Below are positions 16,374 through 24,975 of a stretch of 38,099 nt of DNA, in pieces. The stretch is from assembly GCA_946408655.1 (NCBI GenBank), contig CAMJTE010000004.1:1-38099 (forward strand). The letters run 5' to 3'. The translations under genes and the position numbers were made by a program. Origin of the DNA: an uncultured Caryophanales bacterium (GTDB taxonomy: Bacteria; Bacillota_I; Bacilli_A; RF39; UBA660). Every line of letters starts with the position of its first letter. The stretch's first letter is position 1. The notes below the pieces were generated by a model, which was given only the letters and a program-made list of their open reading frames with translations, did not search any database and was not told the origin of the DNA.

Positions 16374-17251
16374 TGTTAGTAATACTTGCTGCCGGTATGG
16401 GTAGTAGATTTGGGGGATTAAAACAAATAGAACCTGTAGATGATAATGGAAATTTTATTATTGACTATTCAGTTTATGATGCAGTAAAAGCAGGATTTGA
16501 CAAAATCGTCTTTGTAATAAAAGAAGAAAATTATGAGATATTTAAAAATACAATTGGAAGTAGAATAAGCAATAGAGTTAAAGTAGAATATGCATTCCAA
16601 AAGAATGATAATTTAGAAAAGTATGTATCAATTCCAAAAGATAGAACAAAACCATTTGGAACTGCTCATGCTTTATTATGTGCAAAAGAATATATTGATG
16701 GACCTTTTGCAATTATATCTTCTGATGATTTTTATGGGACTGGTGCATTCAAACAGTTATATAAATCCATGGAAAATGGCGACTCTGTTGCCATAGGTTA
16801 TAAACTAATAAATACAATGAGTGAAAACGGTTCTGTAAAAAGAGGAGTGTGTTTTACAAAAGATGGATATCTTATAGAAAATGATGATTATAAAATAGAG
16901 AAAGTTGATAACAAAATAATAGGTACATCATTAGTAGGTAATAATACAATCGAATTTGATGAGAACCAAGAAGTATCAATGCTTATGTATGGACTAGATA
17001 AATCAGTAATTGAATATATTGAAGATAATTTAGAAAAGTTCTTCTCTGTTAATAAAGATAATCTAAATGATTGTGAGATATTACTTCCAAATATTTTAAC
17101 AGAAATGATTAATGAAGGTAAAATAAAAATAAAAGTAATTCCAACAGAAGAAAAATGGATGGGAATAACATATAAAGAAGATTTACAAAAGTTAAAAGAT
17201 TACTTAAATGAGTTAAGAAAAACTGGCATATATCCAGAAAAACTATATTAA
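16373..17251 (+). CDS. Sugar-phosphate nucleotidyltransferase family protein
   Basis: Predicted NTP-transferase that couples a nucleotide to a sugar phosphate or similar alcohol phosphate. The N-terminus LAAGMGSRFGGLKQIEPV is the nucleotide-binding signature, and AIISSDDFYGTGAFKQLY near 115-132 holds the metal-binding Asp. No other feature fixes the substrate. AAGGAGG at 16358-16363 suits either ATG 16370 or ATG 16373; with 16373 the protein begins MLVILAAG as in relatives (292 residues). Translationally coupled to truB. It might supply cell-surface polymer synthesis, which is inference. Confidence 0.85.
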   Translation: MLVILAAGMGSRFGGLKQIEPVDDNGNFIIDYSVYDAVKAGFDKIVFVIKEENYEIFKNTIGSRISNRVKVEYAFQKNDNLEKYVSIPKDRTKPFGTAHALLCAKEYIDGPFAIISSDDFYGTGAFKQLYKSMENGDSVAIGYKLINTMSENGSVKRGVCFTKDGYLIENDDYKIEKVDNKIIGTSLVGNNTIEFDENQEVSMLMYGLDKSVIEYIEDNLEKFFSVNKDNLNDCEILLPNILTEMINEGKIKIKVIPTEEKWMGITYKEDLQKLKDYLNELRKTGIYPEKLY

Positions 17252-17274
17252 AAGATAAGTTTGGCTTATCTTTT
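17250..17274. terminator. Bidirectional terminator
   Basis: Arms AAAAGATAAG and CTTATCTTTT with a 5-base loop, between the nucleotidyltransferase and the convergent VanY gene, whose last codons and stop overlap the right arm. Confidence 0.8.
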
Positions 17275-17847
17275 TAAATTACTCAAATACTCTTCTAAAG
17301 TTATATTATTATCATATATATTTTTAGCAATCCCTATATCATCTATATATCGGTAGTGCCATGGCTCATATTTATATCCAGTAATATCGGATTTACCCTT
17401 AGGATACCTTAAGATAAACCCGTATTTATAACAATTATCACAAACCCAATTAAACTCTTTAGTCTTATCAAAATTATCATAATCTAAAGACTCATTTGCA
17501 ATATCAACTGCAAGACCTAACTGATGTTCAGAACAACCTGCTCTCGCACTACACATATCTGCATAACCATATCCCTTATTTAAAACATAGCTATTAAATA
17601 AACTATCTTGATAATCATAACTCCTATAAGTTGATACCGCTATTATCTTAAGACCTATCTTCATAATATCACAAGCCATCTTTTCAAAAGCAATCTTTGC
17701 TTTTTTTCTTAAATACTTATTACCATCGCTATAGCGCTCGTCAATTAACTCTAAATCACTAGGAATATATTCTTTAGATAATTTATAACTCTTATTTACT
17801 AGAGTTAAGTAATCATCAGGATTATCAACTAAAAAAATATCTTTCAT
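17266..17847 (-). CDS. VanY-type D-alanyl-D-alanine carboxypeptidase (soluble form)
   Basis: Zinc peptidase of the M15B family that trims D-Ala from peptidoglycan stem peptides. The motifs STYRSYDYQ, SEHQLGLAVDI (zinc His and Asp) and EPWHYRY (zinc His) are intact. At 193 residues it has no signal peptide or membrane segment, unlike its paralogue upstream, so its location is unclear. It starts at ATG 17847 without a ribosome binding site: TATAAT (17858-17853) ends five bases earlier, which suggests a leaderless transcript. A 9-bp inverted repeat covers this -10 and the start codon. It lies 25 bases after the membrane-anchored paralogue; tandem duplication is likely. Confidence 0.85.
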   Translation of the reverse strand: MKDIFLVDNPDDYLTLVNKSYKLSKEYIPSDLELIDERYSDGNKYLRKKAKIAFEKMACDIMKIGLKIIAVSTYRSYDYQDSLFNSYVLNKGYGYADMCSARAGCSEHQLGLAVDIANESLDYDNFDKTKEFNWVCDNCYKYGFILRYPKGKSDITGYKYEPWHYRYIDDIGIAKNIYDNNITLEEYLSNLKR

Positions 17848-17864
17848 ATTAAATTATATGAAAG
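17841..17864 (-). promoter_or_regulatory. Palindrome over the -10 and start codon of the short VanY gene
   Basis: CTTTCATAT and ATATGAAAG with a 6-base spacer containing most of the -10 (TATAAT on the minus strand). Could be an operator, or an RNA hairpin in read-through transcripts masking the start. Confidence 0.45.
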
Positions 17865-17872
17865 ATACTATT

Positions 17873-18808
17873 CTATTTTACAAAATAAGCATAATACTCA
17901 TCAAAAGTAATGTCATTATCATGAATATATTTACTTACCTTTTTACCAACATATCGATAATGCCATGATTCATACTTATAACCAGTTAAATATTCCTTAT
18001 CCTTAGGATACCTTAATATAAATCCATATTTATAAGCATTGTTAGTAAGCCATGTAAACTCTTCACACTCTTCAAAATCTTTATTCTGAGAACAGTATGA
18101 CTGAATATCAACCGCAAGACCAGTTTGATGTTCAGAATATCCTGCACGTGCAGCCTTTTTATCAGCATCCTCTTCACCATACCAACTAGAGTAATCATCA
18201 TAAATCTTCTTTTGTTCATCATAACTTCGATAAGAAGAATTAACAATTAATTTATATCCGTCTTTATTTGCGCTATTCCACATCTCAATAAAAGCATCAT
18301 ATGCATCTTTTCTTAAAGATTGATTCTCACCATATGCATAAATATTAGTAAATACCTCTAAATCATCAGGATTATAACTAGCAGTTAAATAATTATACTT
18401 ATTAAGTAACATTAGTTCATTCTTGCTAACATCAGTTTCTTTAGTATTCGTATAAAAATCATTATTAGTATTCGTATTTATAATCGCAACTACATCAGCT
18501 AAACTCTTATCCTTATTATCTTTATAATACTTTAAATAATCATCCAATTTATTGAAGATAAAATACTTTCCCTTAACTAATTTAGTTATATTCTTATCAT
18601 ACTTATGATTTAATAACTCATCTAATTGTTTATCCTTTAACTCCTTTTTTAAAACAACAACTTCTTCCTTATTATAACCAATTTTATTAAACTTATATTC
18701 ATAGGTCTTAGTATAATTAATATGCTTTATAACCAGAATACTAGTAATGATTAAAGCAATAACTATCACACCAATAATACTAAATATCAATATTTTCTTC
18801 TTATTCAT
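17873..18808 (-). CDS. VanY-type D-alanyl-D-alanine carboxypeptidase, membrane-anchored
   Basis: Second M15B zinc carboxypeptidase, 311 residues. An N-terminal membrane anchor (residues 6-28) is followed by an extracellular linker of about 100 residues, then the catalytic domain with NSSYRSYDEQKKIYD, YSEHQTGLAVDIQS and ESWHYRYVG. It acts on peptidoglycan outside the membrane. Start ATG 18808 has GGTGATG as ribosome binding site and an extended -10 (TGG-TACAAT) upstream. The catalytic domain is closely related to the shorter downstream gene. No VanS/VanR, VanH/A/X or transport genes are present, so a role in cell-wall maturation is more likely than glycopeptide resistance. Confidence 0.92.
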   Translation of the reverse strand: MNKKKILIFSIIGVIVIALIITSILVIKHINYTKTYEYKFNKIGYNKEEVVVLKKELKDKQLDELLNHKYDKNITKLVKGKYFIFNKLDDYLKYYKDNKDKSLADVVAIINTNTNNDFYTNTKETDVSKNELMLLNKYNYLTASYNPDDLEVFTNIYAYGENQSLRKDAYDAFIEMWNSANKDGYKLIVNSSYRSYDEQKKIYDDYSSWYGEEDADKKAARAGYSEHQTGLAVDIQSYCSQNKDFEECEEFTWLTNNAYKYGFILRYPKDKEYLTGYKYESWHYRYVGKKVSKYIHDNDITFDEYYAYFVK

Positions 18809-18909
18809 ATCATCACCATACTGTTATTGTACCACAAATTTAATAATTTTAAACAATCATCTATTATTTTTTTTAAATTTATTATATAATTATACTAGGA
18901 GTTGGTAAT

Positions 18910-19791
18910 GTGAAAAGTAAGAAGTTAAGAAGAAAACTATTAGTAATATCTTCCGGCCTATCAGGATTTCTATTTACAATACTAATAGTTATGCTTATAT
19001 TTGATTTTAATCAATCAAATTTTAAGTTAAGTAAACTTGTTAAATACATTAAGAAAGATGAAAACTACTTATCAGTAAATAGATATTATAATTTAGATGT
19101 AAAAACTACAGAAGATACAATAACTATTAATATAAGTAATGATGAGACAAATGATAAATTAGTAGGAACACTAGATAATAATATATTAACATATACAATA
19201 CCTAAAAAAGATAAAAATATATTATTAAAAGGAAAACTATTATATAGTATAGCCGATGCGATAGGACAAGTTAATGGTAATGATAATGGCTATGTTTCAT
19301 CAATACTGGGTAGTCTAGATTATACCAAGATGAATATAAAAAGAAATGGTATTGAAATATATTCAGATAAAGGAAATAATATTTATAAGTTTAAAGTAAA
19401 TAAGAAATTTGAACTTGGAAGTATAGCTGATGTATATTTTAATACTGATGACTTTGTTATATTTAAAGATAAATTAGTATCTGATGGATATGCACAATCA
19501 TCTAAAGGGAACCTAATATTCTATAAGATAGAAGATAACGGTAAAAAAATAATATACTTTGGAGAACCAGAAGAACTAACTACAAGAACTTATAATAGTT
19601 TAATTAGTTTAATAGAAGTAATGTATGACAAAGATACATCTGATTTATTTAGTAAAGCATTTAAGAAAATAGATTCAGGTACATATAATAATTTTAATAT
19701 GATAGCTAACTATGAGCCAACAGAAGATGAAGTTATCTATAATAAATTACTAGATAATTATAAGATATTAAAGTTAGAGATTAGTAACTAA
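18910..19791 (+). CDS. Hypothetical membrane-anchored protein
   Basis: Not recognised. It begins with GTG behind TAGGAG; the ATG two bases earlier is out of frame and hits a stop. Residues 1-12 are basic, 13-32 form one membrane helix, and the rest (about 260 residues) is a predicted extracellular, beta-rich domain without cysteines or known catalytic motifs. It is divergent from the VanY pair and 37 bases upstream of the SpoVIF homologue, probably cotranscribed with it. A possible -10 TATAAT lies at 18885-18890. Cell-envelope or sporulation-related function is suggested only by neighbours. Confidence 0.7.
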   Translation: MKSKKLRRKLLVISSGLSGFLFTILIVMLIFDFNQSNFKLSKLVKYIKKDENYLSVNRYYNLDVKTTEDTITINISNDETNDKLVGTLDNNILTYTIPKKDKNILLKGKLLYSIADAIGQVNGNDNGYVSSILGSLDYTKMNIKRNGIEIYSDKGNNIYKFKVNKKFELGSIADVYFNTDDFVIFKDKLVSDGYAQSSKGNLIFYKIEDNGKKIIYFGEPEELTTRTYNSLISLIEVMYDKDTSDLFSKAFKKIDSGTYNNFNMIANYEPTEDEVIYNKLLDNYKILKLEISN

Positions 19792-19828
19792 AAATATAAT
19801 CTATCATATATTAATCTAGGAGGGTCAT

Positions 19829-20071
19829 ATGGCATTTTCTAATAGATTTTTTGATAGAGTAGAGAAGAAAACCAATGTAAATAAAGAAACAATCTTAAGT
19901 CTAGCTAAAAAATTACAAGATACAGATTTAAAAAATGAGGGAAGTTTAAGAGAAGTAATACAGACACTATCCCAAGTTACGGGAAGGAATGTTACTAAAG
20001 AACAAGAAGATAAAATAATAAGTGCGGTAGTTAATGATAAAGTACCTAAAAACATCGATAAAATGATATAA
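19829..20071 (+). CDS. spoVIF: Stage VI sporulation protein F homologue
   Basis: 80-residue protein matching the SpoVIF (YjcC) family: NRFFDRVEKKTNVNKETILSL at the N-terminus, then a Lys/Asp-rich helix region and the conserved EDKIISAVVNDKVP. In Bacillus SpoVIF is made in the mother cell and acts with GerE in coat-gene expression. Its presence in this small-genome-like setting suggests a sporulating lineage or a retained relic with another role. The start has a consensus AGGAGG site. Identification is from memory of the family pattern. Confidence 0.75.
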   Translation: MAFSNRFFDRVEKKTNVNKETILSLAKKLQDTDLKNEGSLREVIQTLSQVTGRNVTKEQEDKIISAVVNDKVPKNIDKMI

Positions 20072-20112
20072 AATCAAGAAATTTGAAATATTCAAACTAC
20101 TTGATTTTTTTT
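20072..20112 (+). terminator. spoVIF terminator
   Basis: AATCAAG pairs with CTTGATT, with an inner TTTGAA/TTCAAA stem, followed by eight T residues. Confidence 0.8.
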
Positions 20113-20347
20113 ACTTGATTTTTTTGATTTACTAGTAATAAAGTATATGATATTATGTATATAATTGTGTAGTATAGTGAAAGCGTGGTAAGGATATTTA
20201 AAGAAATTTAATAAAAGTAAAAAAATTAGAATAAAAAAGTACGAAGTGATGAGATGAAGTCGTAAAAAATTGAGATTAGAAAAGATATGAGTGTGAATAT
20301 AATAGACCAAATGATACTTTTGGCGTTTCTTTATGTAGATTAATTCA
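20113..20347. other. Intergenic region without recognisable gene
   Basis: About 235 bases of AT-rich sequence. The plus strand is purine-rich with short GA-rich runs (around 20240-20290); a weak minus-strand frame exists but lacks a ribosome binding site and family resemblance. It could be decayed coding sequence. Confidence 0.4.
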
Positions 20348-20376
20348 TTTACAAATGATGCATTTAATAGTATAAT
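20348..20376 (+). promoter_or_regulatory. Promoter of the U32 peptidase operon
   Basis: TTTACA (20348-20353), 17 bases, perfect TATAAT (20371-20376). Confidence 0.75.
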
Positions 20377-20400
20377 CTTAGGTGTTTGAGGTGTAGTGTG

Positions 20401-22509
20401 ATGAAAAAAATAGAGTTGCTTGCTCCAGCTGGTAATATAGAAAGTTTATATGCCGCTATTAGTGCGGGTGCAGATGCTGTATATTTAAGTGGTAAGAAGT
20501 ATGGTGCGCGTGCTTTTGCGGCTAATTTTAGTGATGATGAATTAGTTGAAGCAATAAATTATAGTCATTTATATGATGTAAAAGTATATGTAACTGTTAA
20601 TACTTTGATATATGAAAATGAAATGGATAATTTTATTAAGTATATTGAGTTCTTATATCGAAGTGGTGTTGATGCAGTTATTATACAGGACTTAGGGGCT
20701 ATGGATTTAGTAAGACAGAAGTTTCCTAAGTTAGAGATTCATGCTTCAACACAAATGAATATTCATTCTCTAGAAAGTGTTAAATTACTTGAGAAGCTTG
20801 GTGTTAAAAGAGCGGTATTATCTCGTGAGTTAGATATTAACCAGATTGATTATATTAAAAAAAATAGTGATATTGAGTTAGAGATATTTATACAAGGTGC
20901 GTTATGTGTTAGTTTTTCTGGATGTTGTCTTATGAGTAGTTTAATTGGTGGTAGAAGTGGAAATCGTGGTGCGTGTGCGCAGTGTTGTCGGATGAAGTAT
21001 GATTTAGTTCGTGATAATAAGGTTGTTGATAATGGCTATCTTCTTAGTACTAAGGATTTATGTACGGTATATGATATTGATAAACTTATTGATATTGGTG
21101 TTTCATCTTTGAAAATAGAAGGTAGGATGAAAAGACCTGAGTATGTATATACTGCAGTTAGATTATATCGTAGGGCAATTGATTCTTATATTACTACTGG
21201 TAAGATAGATATTAATGATACTGATATTTATGAATTAAAGAAGATTTTTAATAGAGAGTTTACTAATGGATTTTTATTTAACGAGTCTAATGAAAACTTT
21301 ATTAATAAGTTAAGGCCTAATCATAGTGGGGTTGAAATTGGTAAGGTTGTAAATATTAAAGACAACTGTTTTTATTTAAAATTAAGAGATAATCTTAATG
21401 TTCAAGATGGTATTAGGATTATTAATGATGATATGGGTTTTACTGTTACTGAGATGTTTATTAATGATAAGAAAGTAAGTAGAGCTTATAGTGGAGATAT
21501 AGTTAAGATAAAGAAGAAGATTAATAGTTTAGGTATTGTTGTTAAAACTACTGACTTTCTGCAATTAAAAGATATTGGGAATAAAATCAAGATAAGTAAG
21601 AGATTACCACTTAATATTAATATTGTAGGTAAAATTGGTAGTCCATTAAGTATAGAGGTTAATTATAAAGATTATAGTGTTAAAGAGATAAGTGAATATA
21701 TAATAGAACGTAGTATTAAAAGTACTACTACTAAGGAAGATATAATTAAGAGAGTTAGCAGATTAAATGATACTGTATATAGTGTAGGAGTTATTAATAT
21801 AGATATTGATAATAATATCTTTATACCTGGTGGCGTAATCAATAGATTAAAGCGTGATGTAATAGATAAATTAAGTTTGAAAAGATTGAGTATTTGTGAT
21901 ATAGTAGTTGGCGATTACAGGGCTAATCTTAAAAATTATGATGTAGTTAATAAGAAATCAGTATTGATAGATTCTGATAGTAATATATCTGGTTATGATG
22001 AAGTATATAACATGAAAGATACAGATGGTCTTACTTTAAGAATGGATAGAATAGTTATTAATCATCCAAATATTAACAAAAGAGTATTAGTTAGTGAGTT
22101 AGGTAGTATTAATAAATATAAAGATATCGTAACTGATTTTGGACTTAATGTGGTAAATAGTTATACTGTTGCTTTTCTACATAGTTTAGGTGTAGATAAG
22201 ATTACACTATCTTATGAACTTGATTTTAAACAGGTTAAAGAGATTATAGATAATTATCATAAGAGATATAATAAACATCCAAACTTAGAAGTTATAGTAT
22301 CAGGTTATCCGGAGGTTATGGTATGTAAATATAAATTAGATGGAGACTATCTAAAAGATAGATTTAATAATTTATTTAGAATTAAAATTAATAATGATTA
22401 TATGTATATATATCATTATAAAGAAATTAAGTTATTAGATGATTTTTATAAGATAGGTGTTAATTGGATAAGGAATAATAAGGAGTTATATGAAAATACT
22501 AACATTTAA
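20401..22509 (+). CDS. U32 family peptidase / RlhA-like RNA-modification protein
   Basis: U32-family protein of 702 residues. The family signature is visible: ELEIFIQGALCVSFSGCCLMSS followed by GNRGACAQCCRMKYDL, with the conserved cysteines proposed to hold an Fe-S cluster in relatives. Members include collagenase-like proteases and the RNA hydroxylation proteins RlhA and TrhP; the long form with a C-terminal DUF3656-like region suggests RlhA-type 23S rRNA hydroxylation, but this is unproved. Start ATG 20401 follows GAGGTG; an upstream TTG at 20386 overlaps that site. First gene of an operon: the next gene overlaps its end by 20 bases. Confidence 0.88.
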   Translation: MKKIELLAPAGNIESLYAAISAGADAVYLSGKKYGARAFAANFSDDELVEAINYSHLYDVKVYVTVNTLIYENEMDNFIKYIEFLYRSGVDAVIIQDLGAMDLVRQKFPKLEIHASTQMNIHSLESVKLLEKLGVKRAVLSRELDINQIDYIKKNSDIELEIFIQGALCVSFSGCCLMSSLIGGRSGNRGACAQCCRMKYDLVRDNKVVDNGYLLSTKDLCTVYDIDKLIDIGVSSLKIEGRMKRPEYVYTAVRLYRRAIDSYITTGKIDINDTDIYELKKIFNREFTNGFLFNESNENFINKLRPNHSGVEIGKVVNIKDNCFYLKLRDNLNVQDGIRIINDDMGFTVTEMFINDKKVSRAYSGDIVKIKKKINSLGIVVKTTDFLQLKDIGNKIKISKRLPLNINIVGKIGSPLSIEVNYKDYSVKEISEYIIERSIKSTTTKEDIIKRVSRLNDTVYSVGVINIDIDNNIFIPGGVINRLKRDVIDKLSLKRLSICDIVVGDYRANLKNYDVVNKKSVLIDSDSNISGYDEVYNMKDTDGLTLRMDRIVINHPNINKRVLVSELGSINKYKDIVTDFGLNVVNSYTVAFLHSLGVDKITLSYELDFKQVKEIIDNYHKRYNKHPNLEVIVSGYPEVMVCKYKLDGDYLKDRFNNLFRIKINNDYMYIYHYKEIKLLDDFYKIGVNWIRNNKELYENTNI

Positions 22510-23218
22510 TATAAGAAATAGATATGGTATAAAGAATTATACTGGTATTTATAAAGGTATAGATACTGTTAAAAATTTATCTGATTATATTAAGTCAAAT
22601 GATATCGATATAGTATGTTTACAAGAAGTAATAGAAACATATCGTGATAATTTAACTGCTTCTTTAGATAAATATTATGTTTATGGTAAGCCAAGACTTG
22701 GAAATAATATATTTACAAGAATTATAGATAAGTTTAAAAGATTTAATGAGTCTGTAAATATATATACTAAGGATGAAGTATTAAGATGTAGATGTTATAG
22801 AATGCCTAGCTTACCTGATATATTACCTAGAGTAGCTACTTTAGTGGATTATAAGATAGATAGTAGAATAATTACAATAATTAATGTTCATTTATCTGCT
22901 TATAATAAAATTAGTAAGAATAGACAACTTAAATATTTATATAAAAAGATTAAGAAAATAAATAATCCTGTTATTTTACTTGGGGATTTTAATATGAATA
23001 TCAAAAGTGATATTATGAATAAATTTATAAGTAAATTAGATAGTATAGGTATTACGCACTTAGAAATTACAGGTAGAACATTTAAAAAGTCTAAAAGAGA
23101 TTTACCAATTGACCATGTATTTATATCAAATAAGTTAAAGTTAAAAAGTGTTGAGAAGGTTAAAGATAAGATAGTATCATTTAGTGATCATTATCCTGTG
23201 TTAATTGATTTTGAGTAG
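22490..23218 (+). CDS. Endonuclease/exonuclease/phosphatase family protein
   Basis: Metal-dependent phosphodiesterase or nuclease of the EEP (DNase I-like) fold, 242 residues. Motifs in order: LTFNIRNR (metal-site Asn) at the start, DIVCLQEV (metal-binding Glu) near 40-47, INVHLSAYN, LLGDFNMN near 165, IDHVFIS and a terminal SDHYPVLIDF (catalytic Asp-His). Substrate cannot be told; family members cleave DNA, phospholipids or phosphoinositides. No signal peptide. It overlaps the U32 gene by 20 bases and has an AAGGAG site inside that gene, so the two are translated together. Confidence 0.9.
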   Translation: MKILTFNIRNRYGIKNYTGIYKGIDTVKNLSDYIKSNDIDIVCLQEVIETYRDNLTASLDKYYVYGKPRLGNNIFTRIIDKFKRFNESVNIYTKDEVLRCRCYRMPSLPDILPRVATLVDYKIDSRIITIINVHLSAYNKISKNRQLKYLYKKIKKINNPVILLGDFNMNIKSDIMNKFISKLDSIGITHLEITGRTFKKSKRDLPIDHVFISNKLKLKSVEKVKDKIVSFSDHYPVLIDFE

Positions 23219-23229
23219 GGGGAATAAAA

Positions 23230-24888
23230 ATGAATAATATAATGTTTAGCAGTTTAACAAAAAAATCAATAATAGATTCATACAAGAAGAAAGAGTATAA
23301 AAAGACGATTCAACAATTAAGGGGTCTTTTCACTTGTAGAGATATTTTTTTAAATTATTTAAATGAAAATGAGAAGGATATTGTGGAGATTGAATTAAGA
23401 AAGTTTAGAGAAATATTATATATATGGACGGTAATTGAGGAATTTAAAAAATTACTTAAGGGAGAACTTGAAGAAATTACAGTTGCTTATATGCAAGAGT
23501 TTGATAAAGATTATGTTAAAGAATACTTTAATGAGGAAGAAATTGCAAAAATAAAAGATGAATCAAATAAATACTATATTAAGCAAAAAAATAGATTATT
23601 ACTTAAAAATTATGAAGATGGTAATTTTGAATATGTAATGGATTCACTTAGAATTGATTATAAAGATTATTTTGATTATGAAAAAAATATTGATATAAGT
23701 AGTGGTATTTCATATAATAGAGCGGAAATTGCGCCACTTCGTGAGTTATCGCATATATTTAATCATATTGAATTTAATAAATCATCAAATAATATATTAA
23801 ATTATCAGTATGCGATGTTAAAAAATTTATTATCTATATATAAACATATGAAAATTGAATATACAGAAAGATATTTATTAAGACAGAAAAAAATTGGCGT
23901 TAATATTGAAGAATGTATTACAAACCAAGATTTATTAAAATTATTTAATGTAGAAGAAAGAACTATTTTATCAAGAATATATAAGGAAAATGTAAAAAAT
24001 GGATTAAAAGTTAATAAAGGATTTGGACTTTATAATAAAGATGAATATACAAGAAAAAATCATACAATTATGAATATTTTAGAACTTAAGGGTACTCTTA
24101 CAGAAAAGTATAATACTATGAAATTTAAATATAATTATACACCGTATATTATTAAAACGAGTCTTAATAGTAAAGCTGTTATGAATGGTATTAAGATAGA
24201 GTCTTTAAAAAAGATTGAAAGTATATTAAATGGTTATTCTAAGGCATATGATGATATAGTACGTGAAGAAAATAGTGATAAACAACAAAAGTTAGGAGAA
24301 GAATTAGGAAGAATAATTACAGAGTTTTTAGATTCTAACGTTGATATTGATTCATATTTTAATCAAAATAATCTTTTGAAAAAAGAGTATAGTAGAATAC
24401 TTAATTATGTAAGTAAGTATTGTCCAGATGTTTATGAAAGATTTGTAAACTACAGAAAAGAAAGAATTGAAAAAGCAGCACTAATGGTTGTTGATGCTAT
24501 GAAGAAAAATGATAGTTTTACTGAGATAGATTATTATGCTATTACAAATATTCCATATATAGAGATTAAAAATTATTTAAGAAGTGTTAATTTAGATGAT
24601 TATATAATGTTTAATAAATTTGTTCAAAAGAATCCTAAACAAAATGATTTAAATAATAATGGATTAAAAGTGGTATATGATATGAGACAGTCTGTAAGCA
24701 TTATTGAATCAGATGGAAGTTCAAAAATAGTTGAACCTACGATAGAAGATAAGAAATTCATTGTTATTTACTTAAAATATATAGGTGCGCCTATTACATT
24801 AAAGAATATATCTATAGGATTAAAAAGATTATTAAGTAATAATTTGTATACAGAAGAAAATAGCTTACAGAAAAGAATTACACTATAA
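23230..24888 (+). CDS. Hypothetical cytoplasmic protein, 552 residues
   Basis: No family recognised. A long, charged, mostly helical protein without membrane segments or signal peptide, rich in Lys, Glu, Tyr and Asn. Around residues 223-247 a segment (NQDLLKLFNVEERTILSRIY) could be a helix-turn-helix, and SKQQKLGEELGRII-like helices follow later. It starts 11 bases after the EEP gene with a GGGGGAAT site, making it the third gene of the U32 operon. Its stop lies inside the terminator hairpin. Its conservation elsewhere is unknown to me. Confidence 0.75.
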   Translation: MNNIMFSSLTKKSIIDSYKKKEYKKTIQQLRGLFTCRDIFLNYLNENEKDIVEIELRKFREILYIWTVIEEFKKLLKGELEEITVAYMQEFDKDYVKEYFNEEEIAKIKDESNKYYIKQKNRLLLKNYEDGNFEYVMDSLRIDYKDYFDYEKNIDISSGISYNRAEIAPLRELSHIFNHIEFNKSSNNILNYQYAMLKNLLSIYKHMKIEYTERYLLRQKKIGVNIEECITNQDLLKLFNVEERTILSRIYKENVKNGLKVNKGFGLYNKDEYTRKNHTIMNILELKGTLTEKYNTMKFKYNYTPYIIKTSLNSKAVMNGIKIESLKKIESILNGYSKAYDDIVREENSDKQQKLGEELGRIITEFLDSNVDIDSYFNQNNLLKKEYSRILNYVSKYCPDVYERFVNYRKERIEKAALMVVDAMKKNDSFTEIDYYAITNIPYIEIKNYLRSVNLDDYIMFNKFVQKNPKQNDLNNNGLKVVYDMRQSVSIIESDGSSKIVEPTIEDKKFIVIYLKYIGAPITLKNISIGLKRLLSNNLYTEENSLQKRITL

Positions 24889-24905
24889 TTTTGTAATTCT
24901 TTTAT
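24871..24905 (+). terminator. Terminator of the U32 operon
   Basis: Perfect 11-bp arms AAAAGAATTAC (24871-24881) and GTAATTCTTTT (24893-24903); the 5' arm encodes the last residues of the 552-residue protein. Confidence 0.85.
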
Positions 24906-24926
24906 TGTGTGCTAAAATTATTTTAG

Positions 24927-24956
24927 TTGATAATTATGGTATGTATTTATTATACT
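24927..24956 (+). promoter_or_regulatory. glmS promoter
   Basis: TTGATA (24927-24932), 18 bases, TATACT (24951-24956). Only about 13 bases separate the expected start of transcription from the ATG, leaving no room for a glmS ribozyme. Confidence 0.6.
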
Positions 24957-24975
24957 AATTTAGGGAGGTATTTAT

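Noticed and set aside
17266-18808. Vancomycin resistance cluster
   Set aside because: Only VanY-type peptidases are present; no ligase, dehydrogenase, VanX or two-component genes.
20092-20310. Minus-strand 72-codon frame
   Set aside because: No ribosome binding site, overlaps the spoVIF terminator and is low complexity (Phe/Ile/Ser-rich).
24906-24975. glmS ribozyme
   Set aside because: The space between promoter and start codon is too short.
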